From NCBI RefSeq assembly GCF_014243345.1, contig NZ_JACLZF010000002.1:868001-932000 (forward strand): a stretch of DNA of 64,000 nucleotides, in the 5' to 3' direction. A model generated the notes under the pieces. The model was not told where the DNA came from. It saw only the letters and a list, made by a program, of their open reading frames with translations, and did not search any database. Of this stretch, positions 41,201 through 49,971 are shown in pieces. The position numbers and the translations under genes are program-made. The stretch comes from Robiginitalea sp. SC105. Lineage in GTDB: Bacteria; Bacteroidota; Bacteroidia; Flavobacteriales; Flavobacteriaceae. How positions within the stretch are numbered: the first letter of the stretch is position 1; each line of letters begins with the position of its first letter.

Positions 41201-41794
41201 GACCCCGATAAATAAGTCCAGGTCCCCGTCGTTGTCGTAGTCGAAGAACTGGGCGTGGGAGGAATAGGTGTCGTCGGCAATGCCGTATTCGGCTGCCGCT
41301 TCCCGGAATTTCGGGATGCCGTCTGCATCCGTGCCCTGGTGGACGTAAAGCAGGTTGCGCCTTTGGGTGGAATCCCGGTAAAAGGTATTGCAGATGTAGA
41401 TGTCCAGCTGCCCGTCCAGGTTCAGGTCGACCAGGCTGACCCCCGAGGACCAGAGGAGGGAATCGGGCTTGCCGATACCTGAAACATCGGACACATCCTT
41501 GAATTTCATCTTGCCCTGGTTCAGGTAGAGGGCGTTGTTTACCTGGTTGCCGGCCAGGAAGATGTCGTCCAGCCCATCCCCGTTCAGGTCCCCCAGGGCC
41601 ACGCCGCTGCCGTTGTATACAAATTCGTTGTCGAGGATATTGATACTGTCATTTTCATGGAGCCGGTTTTCGAACGCAATGCCGGAGGCATCAGCAGGTA
41701 CTCTTTCGAAGAGGGCAGGGGGTTGCTTTTCTCCGGTACAGGAGACAAAGCAGAGGGTCAGGAGCAGCAGGCTCAGGACGGGGAAGGTTCTCAT
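38219..41794 (-). CDS. FG-GAP/VCBS-repeat lipoprotein with ASPIC/UnbV domain
   Basis: The 1191-residue lipoprotein (signal MRTFPVLSLLLLTLCFVSC, Cys19) is built of repeated calcium-type FG-GAP beta-propeller blades, each with D-x-N/D-x-D-G-x-x-D (GDLNGDGLDDIFLAGNQ, VDLNLDGQLDIYICN, FDYDNDGDLDLFIG, and many more), in two sets. Between them (about 530-620) sits an ASPIC/UnbV domain: RLNGTRENAAGYGSMVSVYSEG, QKLQLLSGRGYLSKPESVLHFGLG and VQWPDGRIQRL. Proteins of this layout are regularly encoded beside SusC/SusD pairs in Flavobacteriaceae and are thought to bind glycans at the surface. ATG 41794 is chosen for the lipobox. It lies downstream of susD on the same strand but beyond a terminator. Confidence 0.93.
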   Translation of the reverse strand: MRTFPVLSLLLLTLCFVSCTGEKQPPALFERVPADASGIAFENRLHENDSINILDNEFVYNGSGVALGDLNGDGLDDIFLAGNQVNNALYLNQGKMKFKDVSDVSGIGKPDSLLWSSGVSLVDLNLDGQLDIYICNTFYRDSTQRRNLLYVHQGTDADGIPKFREAAAEYGIADDTYSSHAQFFDYDNDGDLDLFIGVNRIEGINPSEFRPNQDDGTSLSRDRLYENRWDEASGHPLFVDVSDAAGIRFHGYSHSTLIHDFNKDGWMDIYVANDFFSNDLVYINNQDGTFTNRAGDIFKHFSLSSMGSDLADINNDGELDLFTTEMQPYYNKRKKLFQGPSSYNKEIFTRRYDYEYQYARNTLQIANGTDPATGLPVYSETGMFAGIQETDWSWAPLFADYDNDGWQDLLITNGFPKDVTDRDFGDFRVTASRLVSKEKLIEAIPEIKIPNFAFRNMSNLTFKDVTEEWGLNFGTFSNGAAYGDLDQDGDLDLVINNLNEKALLLENHGTELHPELGYLRIRLNGTRENAAGYGSMVSVYSEGHVQKLQLLSGRGYLSKPESVLHFGLGTAKAADSVIVQWPDGRIQRLMEVPAGQTLAVNYSEAGNPDRPTDGSSRKGYLVEASDRLGLNSLIRDIDFIDFNFQRTIPHKFSQYGPSLATGDVNGDGLADLFVGGSRNFPEKWFFQQPDGTFQEKEANYKVHPELEEEDTASLLFDADGDGDLDLYLARGSGQYEVGDIRYQDVLMVNDGKGNFTPSTGGLPEMRANSSVAKAADFDHDGDLDLFIGSRVKPFAYPTADRSYILRNDSGPQGIRFTDVTGEVAEGLEYAGLISDALWTDFNGDFWPDLILAAEWSPLRFFENRDGKLREITGATGLADDKGWWNSLTPADLDNDGDIDYIAGNSGTNIYFKGSREEPVRIYAKDLDDNGMIDPLISYYLRDSAGVRREYLYHPWQDVVKQFSAIRKRFNSFGEFGASTLPEMFPDGLLNDALVYEFNTMDNSWIENLGGNRFARHPLPVAVQIAPVFATAASDFDQDGRLDVLMVGNDYGMEVQQGRADAFMGMMLRNTDKGFSALRTDQSGFYVPGDGKALVRVAGANGSVIWVASQNNDRLKAFEDQTPGRMLPVSDSAVRAIVNFRDGSKQVHEFYWGSGFHSQSGRFLQVVPGVESVEFYDGSGKLLRTETLEGGT

Positions 41795-41850
41795 TTCGGG
41801 TTGTTTGAAGTAGGAACAAAAATGCGGGAAATCGCGGTAAGGCACAAGAA

Positions 41851-41875
41851 AAAGGCCGCTTAAAAAGCGGCCTTT
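41851..41875 (-). terminator. Terminator or attenuator after susD
   Basis: AAAGGCCGCT and AGCGGCCTTT form a perfect 10-bp stem around TAAAA. On the minus strand a T-rich tail (TTCTTGTG) follows. It lies 31 bp after the susD stop and before the FG-GAP gene, so it would partly or fully separate their expression. Confidence 0.8.
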
Positions 41876-41905
41876 AATCTTTCGTTAATGCTTGTTAGTA
41901 AGTCA

Positions 41906-43663
41906 TTACCATCCGGGGTTCTGAGAGAGAACATCTCCACCCTGCAGGTCGATCTGCGCCTGCGGGATAGGCTGGTACTCGTGCTTGCCAGCCTGGAAGG
42001 TTGCACCACCAAACTTGGTAACCAGGTACTGGCCTTCATAGTTGAAATAGCGATTCAACTCGTCGGCAGCAACGCCCCAGCGCACCAGGTCAAAGAAGCG
42101 GTGTCCTTCTCCGGAGAGCTCCAGTTTCCGCTCAAAGCGAACGATGTTCCGGGCGGTTGCCTGATCTCCGAAATCAGCAGCGGTATACTCGCTGATCACA
42201 TAGTTGGCCGCATTCGCATTCGGATCGTCGTATTCCTTCACCCAGTACTGGGAATTGGCAGCGCGGGCACGCACCTGGTTGACCAGGTCGAGTGCGGCTC
42301 CAAGGTTGCCCAGTTCCACTTCGGCCTCGGCGGCCATCAGCAGTACGTCGGCGTAACGGATGATGGTATAGTTCATAAGCGCGTATCCACGGGTCCAGGA
42401 GCTACCGTCGGTCAGGCTGTTCTCCTGCGTACGGTAATACACGTACTTCTTGGGAGAATAGGGCCCGGCATACGGGAAGCTACGGATCCATGCAGAACCC
42501 GGGTGCTCGATCCAATCCAGGTAAGGGATACCCTTACGTCCGATAGACCAGTCGATCCGGGGATCCAGGGGTCCGGCATCTTCCACGAAGGTGCCTTCAT
42601 CCTGCCCGTCCTGGAAGACGTGGCGGTAAATGTTGGCTACCTCGTTGGCCGGGTTGCTGAAGGAGTAATCCAACAGCGGCAGGCCGGCATTGGTAGTCCG
42701 GAAGTGGTTCGCCAGGTCGATACTCGGCTGGAAGAACCCGCAGCAGTTACCCGGTCCGTCGGGGCCGGTGTTGTACGGGTAGTTCAGGTCGTCGAAATAA
42801 TTGGCGTTCTGGGTGCTACCGGTATTGTTCGCAGCTTCCACATCAAATACGGCTTCCGCATGGTTGTCGAATTCCGCATTGAAAATTTGCTGGTAATCGT
42901 CCAGGAGCGCATATTTTTCCCCAGTCGGGGTAGTCCCGTTGGCGATTACGTCGTCAAACCAGCTTTTCGCGGCTGCAAATTTCCCCTGATAGAGGAGTGC
43001 CTTGCCCATCAGGGCGGCGGCAGCCCACTTGTTGACGCGACCGGCGGAGTTGGTGCCCGGCATGTTGTCATAGGCGTACTGCAAGTCCGCTTCGATAAAT
43101 GCCCAGGCATCCCCGTTGTTGGGAACCAGCGGCACTTCTGTAGCCGGTACGGTTTCGTCAAAGACCGGGATGTTGTTGAAGTGCTTCTTCAGGTCAAAGT
43201 AGAAATGTGCGCGCAGCATCCGGGCCTCTCCGGTGATCCGGGCGAAATCCGCTGCAGACAGGTTTTCCTGAATGGCGGTGGCCGTCTTAACCACATTGTT
43301 GGCCCGGCTCACACCTTCGTAACGGCCGTTCCAGAGGGAGTTCAGGTCGCCCTGGGTGGCATCGTGGTCAAAACGCTGTACCGGGTTGATGGTGGAGTAA
43401 TCCCCCGCATCGGTACCCTTGTTGGCGTCCCCGCCCAGGATGGATCCGGTCACCCAGTGGTTGGGCCCTTCAAAACGGTTGCCGAAAACCCCGTTCAGCG
43501 CCGCATAGGTGCCAATCAGCAGGCCTTCAACCCCGTCCTTGGTTTGTAACTGGGCATCCCCCAGCGAGTTCGCCGGCGGGACTTCCAGGAATTCGTCGCT
43601 ACACGCCCCGAGCGTTAAGAGCCCGGCAGCTAGCAGCGATGCAATGATCTTGTTTGTTTTCAT
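41906..43663 (-). CDS. SusD/RagB-family outer-membrane glycan-binding lipoprotein
   Basis: The 585-residue protein starts at ATG 43663 with lipoprotein signal MKTNKIIASLLAAGLLTLGAC (Cys21) followed by SDEFLEVPPANS, the classical SusD-family start. The helical TPR frame and the C-terminal module can be traced: GLLIGTYAALNG, ARMLRAHFYFDLKKHFNNIPV (the R-A-x-x-Y-x-x-L element), KWAAAALMGKALLYQGKFAAA, and near the end IRYADVLLMAAEAEVELGN and FERKLELSGEGHRFFDLVRWG, the family signature. It acts as the lid of the SusC porin, capturing oligosaccharides at the surface. An upstream in-frame start at 43732 would put 23 extra residues before the signal. 58 bp separate it from susC. Confidence 0.95.
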   Translation of the reverse strand: MKTNKIIASLLAAGLLTLGACSDEFLEVPPANSLGDAQLQTKDGVEGLLIGTYAALNGVFGNRFEGPNHWVTGSILGGDANKGTDAGDYSTINPVQRFDHDATQGDLNSLWNGRYEGVSRANNVVKTATAIQENLSAADFARITGEARMLRAHFYFDLKKHFNNIPVFDETVPATEVPLVPNNGDAWAFIEADLQYAYDNMPGTNSAGRVNKWAAAALMGKALLYQGKFAAAKSWFDDVIANGTTPTGEKYALLDDYQQIFNAEFDNHAEAVFDVEAANNTGSTQNANYFDDLNYPYNTGPDGPGNCCGFFQPSIDLANHFRTTNAGLPLLDYSFSNPANEVANIYRHVFQDGQDEGTFVEDAGPLDPRIDWSIGRKGIPYLDWIEHPGSAWIRSFPYAGPYSPKKYVYYRTQENSLTDGSSWTRGYALMNYTIIRYADVLLMAAEAEVELGNLGAALDLVNQVRARAANSQYWVKEYDDPNANAANYVISEYTAADFGDQATARNIVRFERKLELSGEGHRFFDLVRWGVAADELNRYFNYEGQYLVTKFGGATFQAGKHEYQPIPQAQIDLQGGDVLSQNPGW

Positions 43664-43721
43664 AACTTTTTTTCCAAATATATTCAAAATATTTCTTTTC
43701 ATCTTCCTCATTCTTATTGAA

Positions 43722-46700
43722 TTATAGTCCAATGTTTATATTAAACAGGTATGAGGGCGTAACCGGGTAGTTACCGACGTCCACACCAAAGGTGGTATCG
43801 GCATCCCCACCAACCACCGGATCCAGTCCGCTGTATTTGGTGATGGTCCAGACGTTGTTTGCAGACAAACCGAATTCGAATTTCTTCAATCCGAGGGAAT
43901 TCAGTACGTCATCTCCAAAGTTCCAAAGCAGGGCAATACGCTGGAGGCGGATATAATCCCCGCTCTCTACGTACCAGCTGTTGGATGCCCCGCTGGTAGA
44001 CAGGTTGGAGGCGCTTTCCCAGATCGGCGCAGCCGCATTGTTACCCAGTTCCGGGGTCCAGGAACGCAGGGCATTCACGCCTTTTGCAGATCCTTCAAAG
44101 GTGCCGAAGAAATCCCGGAACCATTTGCCCTGGTTGAAGATTTCAACTCCGGCAACCCAGTTCCAGTACGTTTCGAATGTCAGTTGCTTGTACTGCAGGT
44201 TGATCACCGCACCACCGCTGTATTCCGGTACCGGGTCTCCCAGGTAGGTACGGTCGTCCGGGGTAATGGCCCCGTCGCCGTTGATATCCGCATAGCGGAA
44301 GCGTCCGACGCCTGCCCCGTCCTGGGTTGGCGCGGCATCTACCTCTGCCTGGCTGTTAAAGTAGCCGGTCACCTGGTAGCCAAAGAAAGAAGACAGGGGA
44401 CGTCCCACCTGGTTCCGGGTCGGGAAAATCCCCCGGTAACCCGGGCCGTCCAGGAATTCAATGCCTTCGGCAAACCGCACGACCTCGTTCTTGAGGAAGG
44501 AGTTGTTCAGGGTAACGGTGAAGTACAGGTCTTCGGACAGGTTGCCCCGGCCGATGATCTGGAAATCAACCCCCTGGTTCAGCATGGCCCCAACGTTACG
44601 GGAGGGAGCAGCTGCATAGGCTCCGGTCACACCCGGCAGGGGGACCTGGAACAGGAGGTCTTCAGTATCCTTCTTCCACCAGTCGAGGATGATGTCCACG
44701 TGGTTGTTCAGGATGGTCGCATCAAAACCGATGTTCAGCGTGGTGGAAGTCTCCCACTTTGCATCGGGGTTACCGATACGGGAAGTGGCAAATCCTTCGT
44801 TGGCACCGCTGTTCTGGCCATCGATGGGGTAGATGGTGTTTCCGATATCCAGGGCAGCCAGAGAGAACTGGTTGGCCGGGTTCACGTTGTTGGAGTTACC
44901 CATCTGTCCCCATCCCCCGCGGACCTTCAGGTCCTGGAAGATGTTCTGGTTTTCCATAAAGGGCTCGGCAATTATCCGCCATGCACCGGAAACCGCGGGG
45001 AAGGTACCGTAGCGGTTGTTCTCCCCGAATACGGAGGAACCATCACGCCGGATTACCCCGGTCACATAATACTTCTCGTCGAAGTTGTAGTCCAGTTTCC
45101 CGAAGAGGGAGCTGAAGTTCACCCCTTTGCGGATAAAGCTCTGTACCACAGGGCTGGTAACCGTCTGCAGGTTTACGTAGTCCAAATCCGTGGAGAAGGG
45201 GTTGATACCCGATCCCTGGATCCGGCGGCCGCGGGCTGCGGTGGTAGGCGTTGCTGCCCCCTCGATGGCTTCGATACCAGCGATAACCTTGATCCCGTGC
45301 TTGCCGAAGGTCTGGTTATAATTAACGGTATTGGTCCAGATCCACTGGAAGCCGTATTCGGAGCCCTCGTTAAAGCTGAAACTCGCTTGCGGCTCGGAAT
45401 CCCCCAGGTAGCGGTAGTTGTAATCCCTGTTGGTAAAGTTGTAATAGCTACCCCCGAGGCTGGTCCGGATGGTCAGGCCTTCGATCGGGGTCAGGGCGGC
45501 GTAGATGTTACCAAACGCGCTCACGCTGAATGCCTGGTCGTTGCCGCGGTCCTGTACCAGACGGCGAACCGGGTTCCGCGGGTTGTTGAAACCGGCGGCA
45601 CGGGTGGAGGCATAGCTTCCGAATTCATCAAACACCGGCAGGATGGTAGGCATCCGGTAGGCGGAGAGGATTTCGGACTCGTCGTTGGCGATACCCAGAC
45701 CGCCGTTGCCACCTGTCTGTCCGCGGACGGAGTTATAGGTAGCCTGGAAATTCTCACCGATCACCAACCAGGGTGTCAGGTCAAATTCGGAGTTGAAACG
45801 GGCGGTAACCCGGTCCTGCTCGTTCTCGAGCAGTACCCCATCCAGTGACTGCAGACCAAGGCCCACATAAAAGCGGCCGTTTTCGGTTCCGCCGTTAAAG
45901 CCAAGACTGATCCGCGTGGCCGGAGCCAGGCGGGTGATTTCCTTGTACCAGTTGGTACCCCGCAGGTTCGGGCGGATCAGGAACACGTTTTCCGGATCGG
46001 CCTCGTAATTGGCGCGGATCTGTGCCAGGTCAATATCACTGGCAGAAACACCGTTCTGGCCATCCGCGTGCAGGTAATCCGGGAAGGTAGGCGTGGCCTG
46101 GTTCCCGTATTGCGGGTGGGTGTACTGGGGGGTGGTCCCTGTTGCAGCGGCGTTGTTCCGATACCCGATGTGGGTATACTCTGCCATTTGCTGAGGGTTC
46201 AGCATGGCAGGGGAGCCGGCTACGTTCGGGTCGGTGACCCCAGTCTGTATATTAATGTTGATTTCGGTTTTCCTGTCCCTTCTGCCGGGCTTGGTGGTGT
46301 ATACGATCACCCCGTTGGCGGCACGCGCCCCATAGATGGAGGCTGCAGCGGCATCCTTAAGAACCGTGGTGGTCTCGATGTCGTCCGGGTTCAGGAAGGA
46401 GATGTCGTTGATCGGCACCCCGTCTACCACGTAAAGCGGTTCGTTACCCCCGAAGGCCCCGAATCCGCGTACACGGATCTGGCTGGCGGTACCGGGCTGT
46501 CCGTTGGTTACAACGGTTACACCCGCAACCCGTCCGGCGAGCTGCTGCTCCACGTTACCAGAAGGGATGGCTGCCAGTTCCTCGGCTTTTACGATAGAAA
46601 CGGCCGCAGTGGTTTCCCGTTTGGTTTCCGTGGTATACCCGGTGACGATCACCTCGTCAAGGGCTTGTGAATCCTCGGCCATGGTAATGTTGATCGAAGA

Positions 46701-47039
46701 ACGTCCGTTCACCGGGACATTCTGCGTCACATACCCGAGGTAACTTACCACGAGGACGGCATTGCCGTCTGCCTCGATGGAAAAGTTCCCGTCGAAATCC
46801 GTCTGGGTTCCCCGGGTTGTACCCTGCACCACAACGTTGGCACCTGGCAGCGGAACTCCAAAGGAATCGACAATAGTACCCGTAACTACATTCTGAATAG
46901 GTACCTCTGCTTTAGTCGATGTTTTGGAATTTGCGCGCAACGACTGAATTCCTAAACATGAGAACATCAAAATGAATCCTAAGAAAACACCCACAGATGT
47001 GTTGATTTTCTTCGAATTCCAATCAGCGCTTCGAATCAT
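43722..47039 (-). CDS. SusC/RagA-family TonB-dependent outer-membrane transporter
   Basis: The 1105-residue receptor has an N-terminal signal region (VGVFLGFILMFSCLGIQSLRA), a carboxypeptidase-regulatory-like domain (VTGTIVDSFGVPLPGANVVVQGTTRGTQTDFDGNFSIEA, about 50-120), a TonB-box-like LDEVIVTGY, a plug (SIVKAEELAAIPSGNVEQQLAGRVAGVTVV, IRVRGFGAF, PLYVVDGVPINDISFLNPDDIETTTVLKDAAAASIYGARAANGVI) and a 22-strand barrel ending in PSYLFNINIGL. With SusD it imports large oligosaccharides using TonB energy. It is the first gene of the minus-strand operon, whose upstream gap carries a LacI-type operator. The N-terminus has an unusually long (about 15) hydrophilic head before the signal, which is common in SusC proteins. 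Confidence 0.96.
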   Translation of the reverse strand: MIRSADWNSKKINTSVGVFLGFILMFSCLGIQSLRANSKTSTKAEVPIQNVVTGTIVDSFGVPLPGANVVVQGTTRGTQTDFDGNFSIEADGNAVLVVSYLGYVTQNVPVNGRSSINITMAEDSQALDEVIVTGYTTETKRETTAAVSIVKAEELAAIPSGNVEQQLAGRVAGVTVVTNGQPGTASQIRVRGFGAFGGNEPLYVVDGVPINDISFLNPDDIETTTVLKDAAAASIYGARAANGVIVYTTKPGRRDRKTEININIQTGVTDPNVAGSPAMLNPQQMAEYTHIGYRNNAAATGTTPQYTHPQYGNQATPTFPDYLHADGQNGVSASDIDLAQIRANYEADPENVFLIRPNLRGTNWYKEITRLAPATRISLGFNGGTENGRFYVGLGLQSLDGVLLENEQDRVTARFNSEFDLTPWLVIGENFQATYNSVRGQTGGNGGLGIANDESEILSAYRMPTILPVFDEFGSYASTRAAGFNNPRNPVRRLVQDRGNDQAFSVSAFGNIYAALTPIEGLTIRTSLGGSYYNFTNRDYNYRYLGDSEPQASFSFNEGSEYGFQWIWTNTVNYNQTFGKHGIKVIAGIEAIEGAATPTTAARGRRIQGSGINPFSTDLDYVNLQTVTSPVVQSFIRKGVNFSSLFGKLDYNFDEKYYVTGVIRRDGSSVFGENNRYGTFPAVSGAWRIIAEPFMENQNIFQDLKVRGGWGQMGNSNNVNPANQFSLAALDIGNTIYPIDGQNSGANEGFATSRIGNPDAKWETSTTLNIGFDATILNNHVDIILDWWKKDTEDLLFQVPLPGVTGAYAAAPSRNVGAMLNQGVDFQIIGRGNLSEDLYFTVTLNNSFLKNEVVRFAEGIEFLDGPGYRGIFPTRNQVGRPLSSFFGYQVTGYFNSQAEVDAAPTQDGAGVGRFRYADINGDGAITPDDRTYLGDPVPEYSGGAVINLQYKQLTFETYWNWVAGVEIFNQGKWFRDFFGTFEGSAKGVNALRSWTPELGNNAAAPIWESASNLSTSGASNSWYVESGDYIRLQRIALLWNFGDDVLNSLGLKKFEFGLSANNVWTITKYSGLDPVVGGDADTTFGVDVGNYPVTPSYLFNINIGL

Positions 47040-47348
47040 AATGTTTAAGTTGTTAAGTTAGTTAAATGTTTGATTTACACTTGATTAATTCGAGCTTGAG
47101 CCGAAAACGTTTTCGCTTGAACGTTAAAAAAACCCAAAAACAGTGTTAATATTACTAAAAAACGGGCGAACAATCCGAGGGGTACCCGGTTTTTTTATCA
47201 AAAAACTTCTAATATGTTAAAATCAGGAAGGCTATATTGGGGATATCGAAATTCCGTATTTTCACCTTTCCGGGTTGGAAGCCGCTCATAATTTGCAGGC
47301 CGTGACCAATCCGACTAAAACCAATCGTTAAACAAAACTGCCAAGAAA
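47040..47348. promoter_or_regulatory. Divergent regulatory gap between susC and the isomerase gene
   Basis: The 309-bp space is AT-rich and serves both divergent transcripts. It includes the LacI-type palindrome, long A- and T-runs (47125-47160 and 47190-47215) and a TATTTTCA element at 47256-47263 as a weak -7 match for the rightward gene. No coding frame is seen. Confidence 0.6.
47102..47115. promoter_or_regulatory. LacI-family operator candidate
   Basis: CGAAAACGTTTTCG is a perfect 14-bp palindrome with the central CG typical of LacI/GalR-family operators. It lies 63 bp upstream of the susC start and about 230 bp upstream of the rightward isomerase gene. GCTTGA direct repeats flank it at 47094 and 47115, 21 bp apart. 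No LacI gene is in the window. Confidence 0.65.
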
Positions 47349-48188
47349 ATGTTAAAAAGAATCTGTTTACTCCTGATTGTGGCCGGCTGCTTTCTCCTTG
47401 CGGGGAGTACCCGGGCCTGGTCCCAGGAATTTGGTCTGCAATTGTACAGTCTGAGGAATCAATTCAGCGAGGACGTCGAAGGGTCCCTTGCCCAGATCCG
47501 GGATTGGGGGATTACCTATATAGAGGGTGGCGGCACATACGGCATGCCCCGGGAAGAATTCCTCGAGCTCCTTGAAAAATACGGACTGAAGACCAGTAGT
47601 GTGGGCGCCTCCTTTGAGGAACTCGAAAAGGACCCCGCAGCCCTCATTGAAAAGGCCAGGGCCTTTGGCGCCTCCTATGTGATGTGCGCCTGGGTGCCCC
47701 ACAAGGGGGACGAATTCCATTTGGAGGATGCCGAAAGGGCGATAGGGGTTTTCAACCGTGCCGGCCGGATCCTGGAGGAAGCTGGCCTGCAACTGGCGTA
47801 TCATGCGCACGGATACGAGTTCCGGCCCCACGGGGAGGGCACGCTCTTTGACCTGATGGCGGCCCGGGCCGACTACTATGATTTTGAAATGGACATCTAC
47901 TGGGTGTACCACGGGGGGGCAGACCCCCTGGAGCTGCTGAACCGCTACCCGGACAAGTTTGTCCTGATGCACCTCAAGGACATGGAACAAGGAGTTTCCG
48001 GCAACCTGACCGGGCATGAGGATGTGGAGACCAACGTGGTGCTCGGGACCGGGCAGATCGATGTGGCTGCCGTGGTAAGGCGCGGTGCCGAACTCGGTAT
48101 CCGGTATATGTTCATAGAAGATGAATCCTCCCGGGTCCTGGAGCAGGTCCCCCTGAGCCTGGAATTCCTGAGGGGGCTGAAGGATTAG
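47349..48188 (+). CDS. Sugar phosphate isomerase/epimerase-fold secreted protein
   Basis: The 279-residue protein has a signal peptide (MLKRICLLLIVAGCFLLAGSTRAWSQ, cleavage after WSQ) and a xylose-isomerase-like TIM barrel: FGLQLYSLRNQFSEDVEGSLAQIRDWGITYIEGGG opens it, AYHAHGYEFRPH carries metal His residues, DFEMDIYWVYHGGADPLELL and LMHLKDM further ligands, and GTGQID the final conserved turn. It is a distant paralogue of the lipoprotein at 7059-7937. Divergent from susC and convergent with the sulfatase (4-bp overlap of stops). In similar loci such proteins act with Gfo/Idh/MocA oxidoreductases on oxidised sugars (3-keto or aldonic derivatives); here one is encoded at 53008-54375. Reaction not assigned. 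Confidence 0.87.
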   Translation: MLKRICLLLIVAGCFLLAGSTRAWSQEFGLQLYSLRNQFSEDVEGSLAQIRDWGITYIEGGGTYGMPREEFLELLEKYGLKTSSVGASFEELEKDPAALIEKARAFGASYVMCAWVPHKGDEFHLEDAERAIGVFNRAGRILEEAGLQLAYHAHGYEFRPHGEGTLFDLMAARADYYDFEMDIYWVYHGGADPLELLNRYPDKFVLMHLKDMEQGVSGNLTGHEDVETNVVLGTGQIDVAAVVRRGAELGIRYMFIEDESSRVLEQVPLSLEFLRGLKD

Positions 48189-49960
48189 TCCATCCGGCGG
48201 AAAACCAAACGCTGGATCTCCAGATTCGCCCCGGGGGCAAAAGGCCCCGCATGCAGCCGGATGGTATCCCTTCCCGGCGACAGCCCGATTTGCCCCAGGG
48301 GGAGTGGCCTGAAATCCTTTGCGTAGGATTCGATACGCGGCACCCGGTCCTGTTCCATGCCGTATGCTTCACTTTCAAATGCCGTTTCGATGGTGCGTCC
48401 CACGGAATCCGTTCGGGTGGTCATCCACAGCCGGGTGCCTGCGGTCGCTTCGGTACAGGCATAATAGGCGGTTACTTCAAAAGTGCCTTCGGAAAGCAGC
48501 TCCACAGGCCAGCTGATCCCGCCCGCTTCCCGGTCCCACCCGGTCATGTAGGATGCGTTGGGAAACCGGTTGCTGCGCCTGACCGGACTGCCTGCGGTTG
48601 CATCCCTTGCGGGTAAAACGGTTTGTCCAGATCCCGGGTAGCCCAGCGTAAAGGGGCGTTGCGTGTTTGTTTCCGATACGTTTTCAAGCAACCAACGATT
48701 CCTGGCGCGCAAAAGCGAGTCGTGCATTTTTGGAAACCGTGTGCTGACATCCTCCTGTTGGCCCGGGTCATTTTCGATATCGTACAATTGGTTTTCCGCA
48801 TCCAGGCGGAACCGCTGGGAGCGAACGCTTGTTTTGCCGTTCCAATGGTTGAAGATCAACCCGGGGCGGTTTTCAGCCCCGGTGCCGGTGATTCCTGCAC
48901 TCAGGTCAAACCCGTCCAACCGGACCCCGGTTGGCAAGGATACGCCGGCCAGGGCTGCAAGTGTGGGCAACAGATCCACCCCGGCCCCGACGCTCCGCAG
49001 CAGTTGCCCCTCCGGGATATGCCCGGGCCAGCTTACAATCAGGGGAGATCTGACCCCACCTTCGTCCGTGCTGCCCTTGCGGCCTTTCATCCCGCCATTC
49101 CAGCGATAGCTGTTCGGGCCGTTGTCCGACAGGAAGACGACGAGCGTATTGTTTTGAAGGTTTTGTTCCCGAAGCGCTGACAGCACCCTCCCCACGTTCG
49201 TATCGATGTTTTCCACCATAGCCAGGGCAGCCCTTGTAAACAGCGTATCCTCCGCCTCGGGATCCCGGTGCCTCAGGCTGATTGGCCGCTGTTTTAGTCT
49301 TGCCCAATAGGGTTCAGGGACCTGCATGGGACTGTGCGGGGTATTCAGGCTCAGGACAGCCAGGAAGGGCCGCGGGTCCGGCTGCGTAGTGAATGCGATG
49401 ACCTGGTCGGTCAGGTCGTCTGCCAGGTAGCCATGGCCCCGGACGAATTCCCCGTTGCGTTCAAGTTCCGGGCTGAAATAGTGCGCCCAGTGACCGGAAG
49501 CAAAACCGTAGAATTCACCGAAACCGCGAAAATTGGGATGGTAGGGGGGCTGGGAGCCGTTATGCCATTTGCCGAAAAGCCCGGTACGGTAGCCGGCATT
49601 CTGGAAAATGCTTCCCAGGGTAGGGACATCCGGATCCATCCTTTCGCCACCAGCCGAAGTGCTGTAGACTCCAAGGCTTGAGGCATAGCGCCCTGTCAGC
49701 AATTCCGCGCGGGTAGGGGAGCACACGGGCTGGACATAAAAATTCGCAAAGCGTGTACCCGATCGCGCAAGGGAATCCAGGAACGGGGTACGGATATTGG
49801 TATTCCCGTGGATGCCGAGATCGCCCCATCCCTGGTCATCGGTAAGTACAATCAGGATGTTCGGGGGAGTTTGGGTGGCAGGTGAAGGATGGTTTTCACA
49901 TCCCGGCAAAAGCAGGGCCAGGAAGGGGATGCAGAACAGGAATAAGGGTTTGCGTAACAT
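48185..49960 (-). CDS. Type I sulfatase, lipoprotein
   Basis: The 591-residue enzyme has a lipoprotein signal (FLALLLPGC, Cys21). PNILIVLTDDQGWGDLG provides the DD pair for Ca2+. The formylglycine motif CSPTRAELLTGRY (Cys80) is of the C-x-P-x-R Cys type, needing an anaerobic or aerobic maturase not seen here. GKWHNGSQPPYHP (GKWH), FFLSVNTPHSP-like FLAVLSLNTPHSPM and VVFLSDNGPN complete the active site. About 460 onward is a beta-rich domain (NRFPNASYMTGWDREAGGISWPVELLSEGTFEVTAYYACTE) that may bind carbohydrate. It removes sulfate from sulfated glycans at the surface. Downstream of the GH130-like gene with 11 bp between, so both form one operon. Confidence 0.93.
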   Translation of the reverse strand: MLRKPLFLFCIPFLALLLPGCENHPSPATQTPPNILIVLTDDQGWGDLGIHGNTNIRTPFLDSLARSGTRFANFYVQPVCSPTRAELLTGRYASSLGVYSTSAGGERMDPDVPTLGSIFQNAGYRTGLFGKWHNGSQPPYHPNFRGFGEFYGFASGHWAHYFSPELERNGEFVRGHGYLADDLTDQVIAFTTQPDPRPFLAVLSLNTPHSPMQVPEPYWARLKQRPISLRHRDPEAEDTLFTRAALAMVENIDTNVGRVLSALREQNLQNNTLVVFLSDNGPNSYRWNGGMKGRKGSTDEGGVRSPLIVSWPGHIPEGQLLRSVGAGVDLLPTLAALAGVSLPTGVRLDGFDLSAGITGTGAENRPGLIFNHWNGKTSVRSQRFRLDAENQLYDIENDPGQQEDVSTRFPKMHDSLLRARNRWLLENVSETNTQRPFTLGYPGSGQTVLPARDATAGSPVRRSNRFPNASYMTGWDREAGGISWPVELLSEGTFEVTAYYACTEATAGTRLWMTTRTDSVGRTIETAFESEAYGMEQDRVPRIESYAKDFRPLPLGQIGLSPGRDTIRLHAGPFAPGANLEIQRLVFRRMD

Positions 49961-49971
49961 CTTACGGAAGT

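Noticed and set aside
44184-45848. 554-residue plus-strand frame inside susC
   Set aside because: Antisense of the TonB receptor barrel; no domain pattern, no signal.
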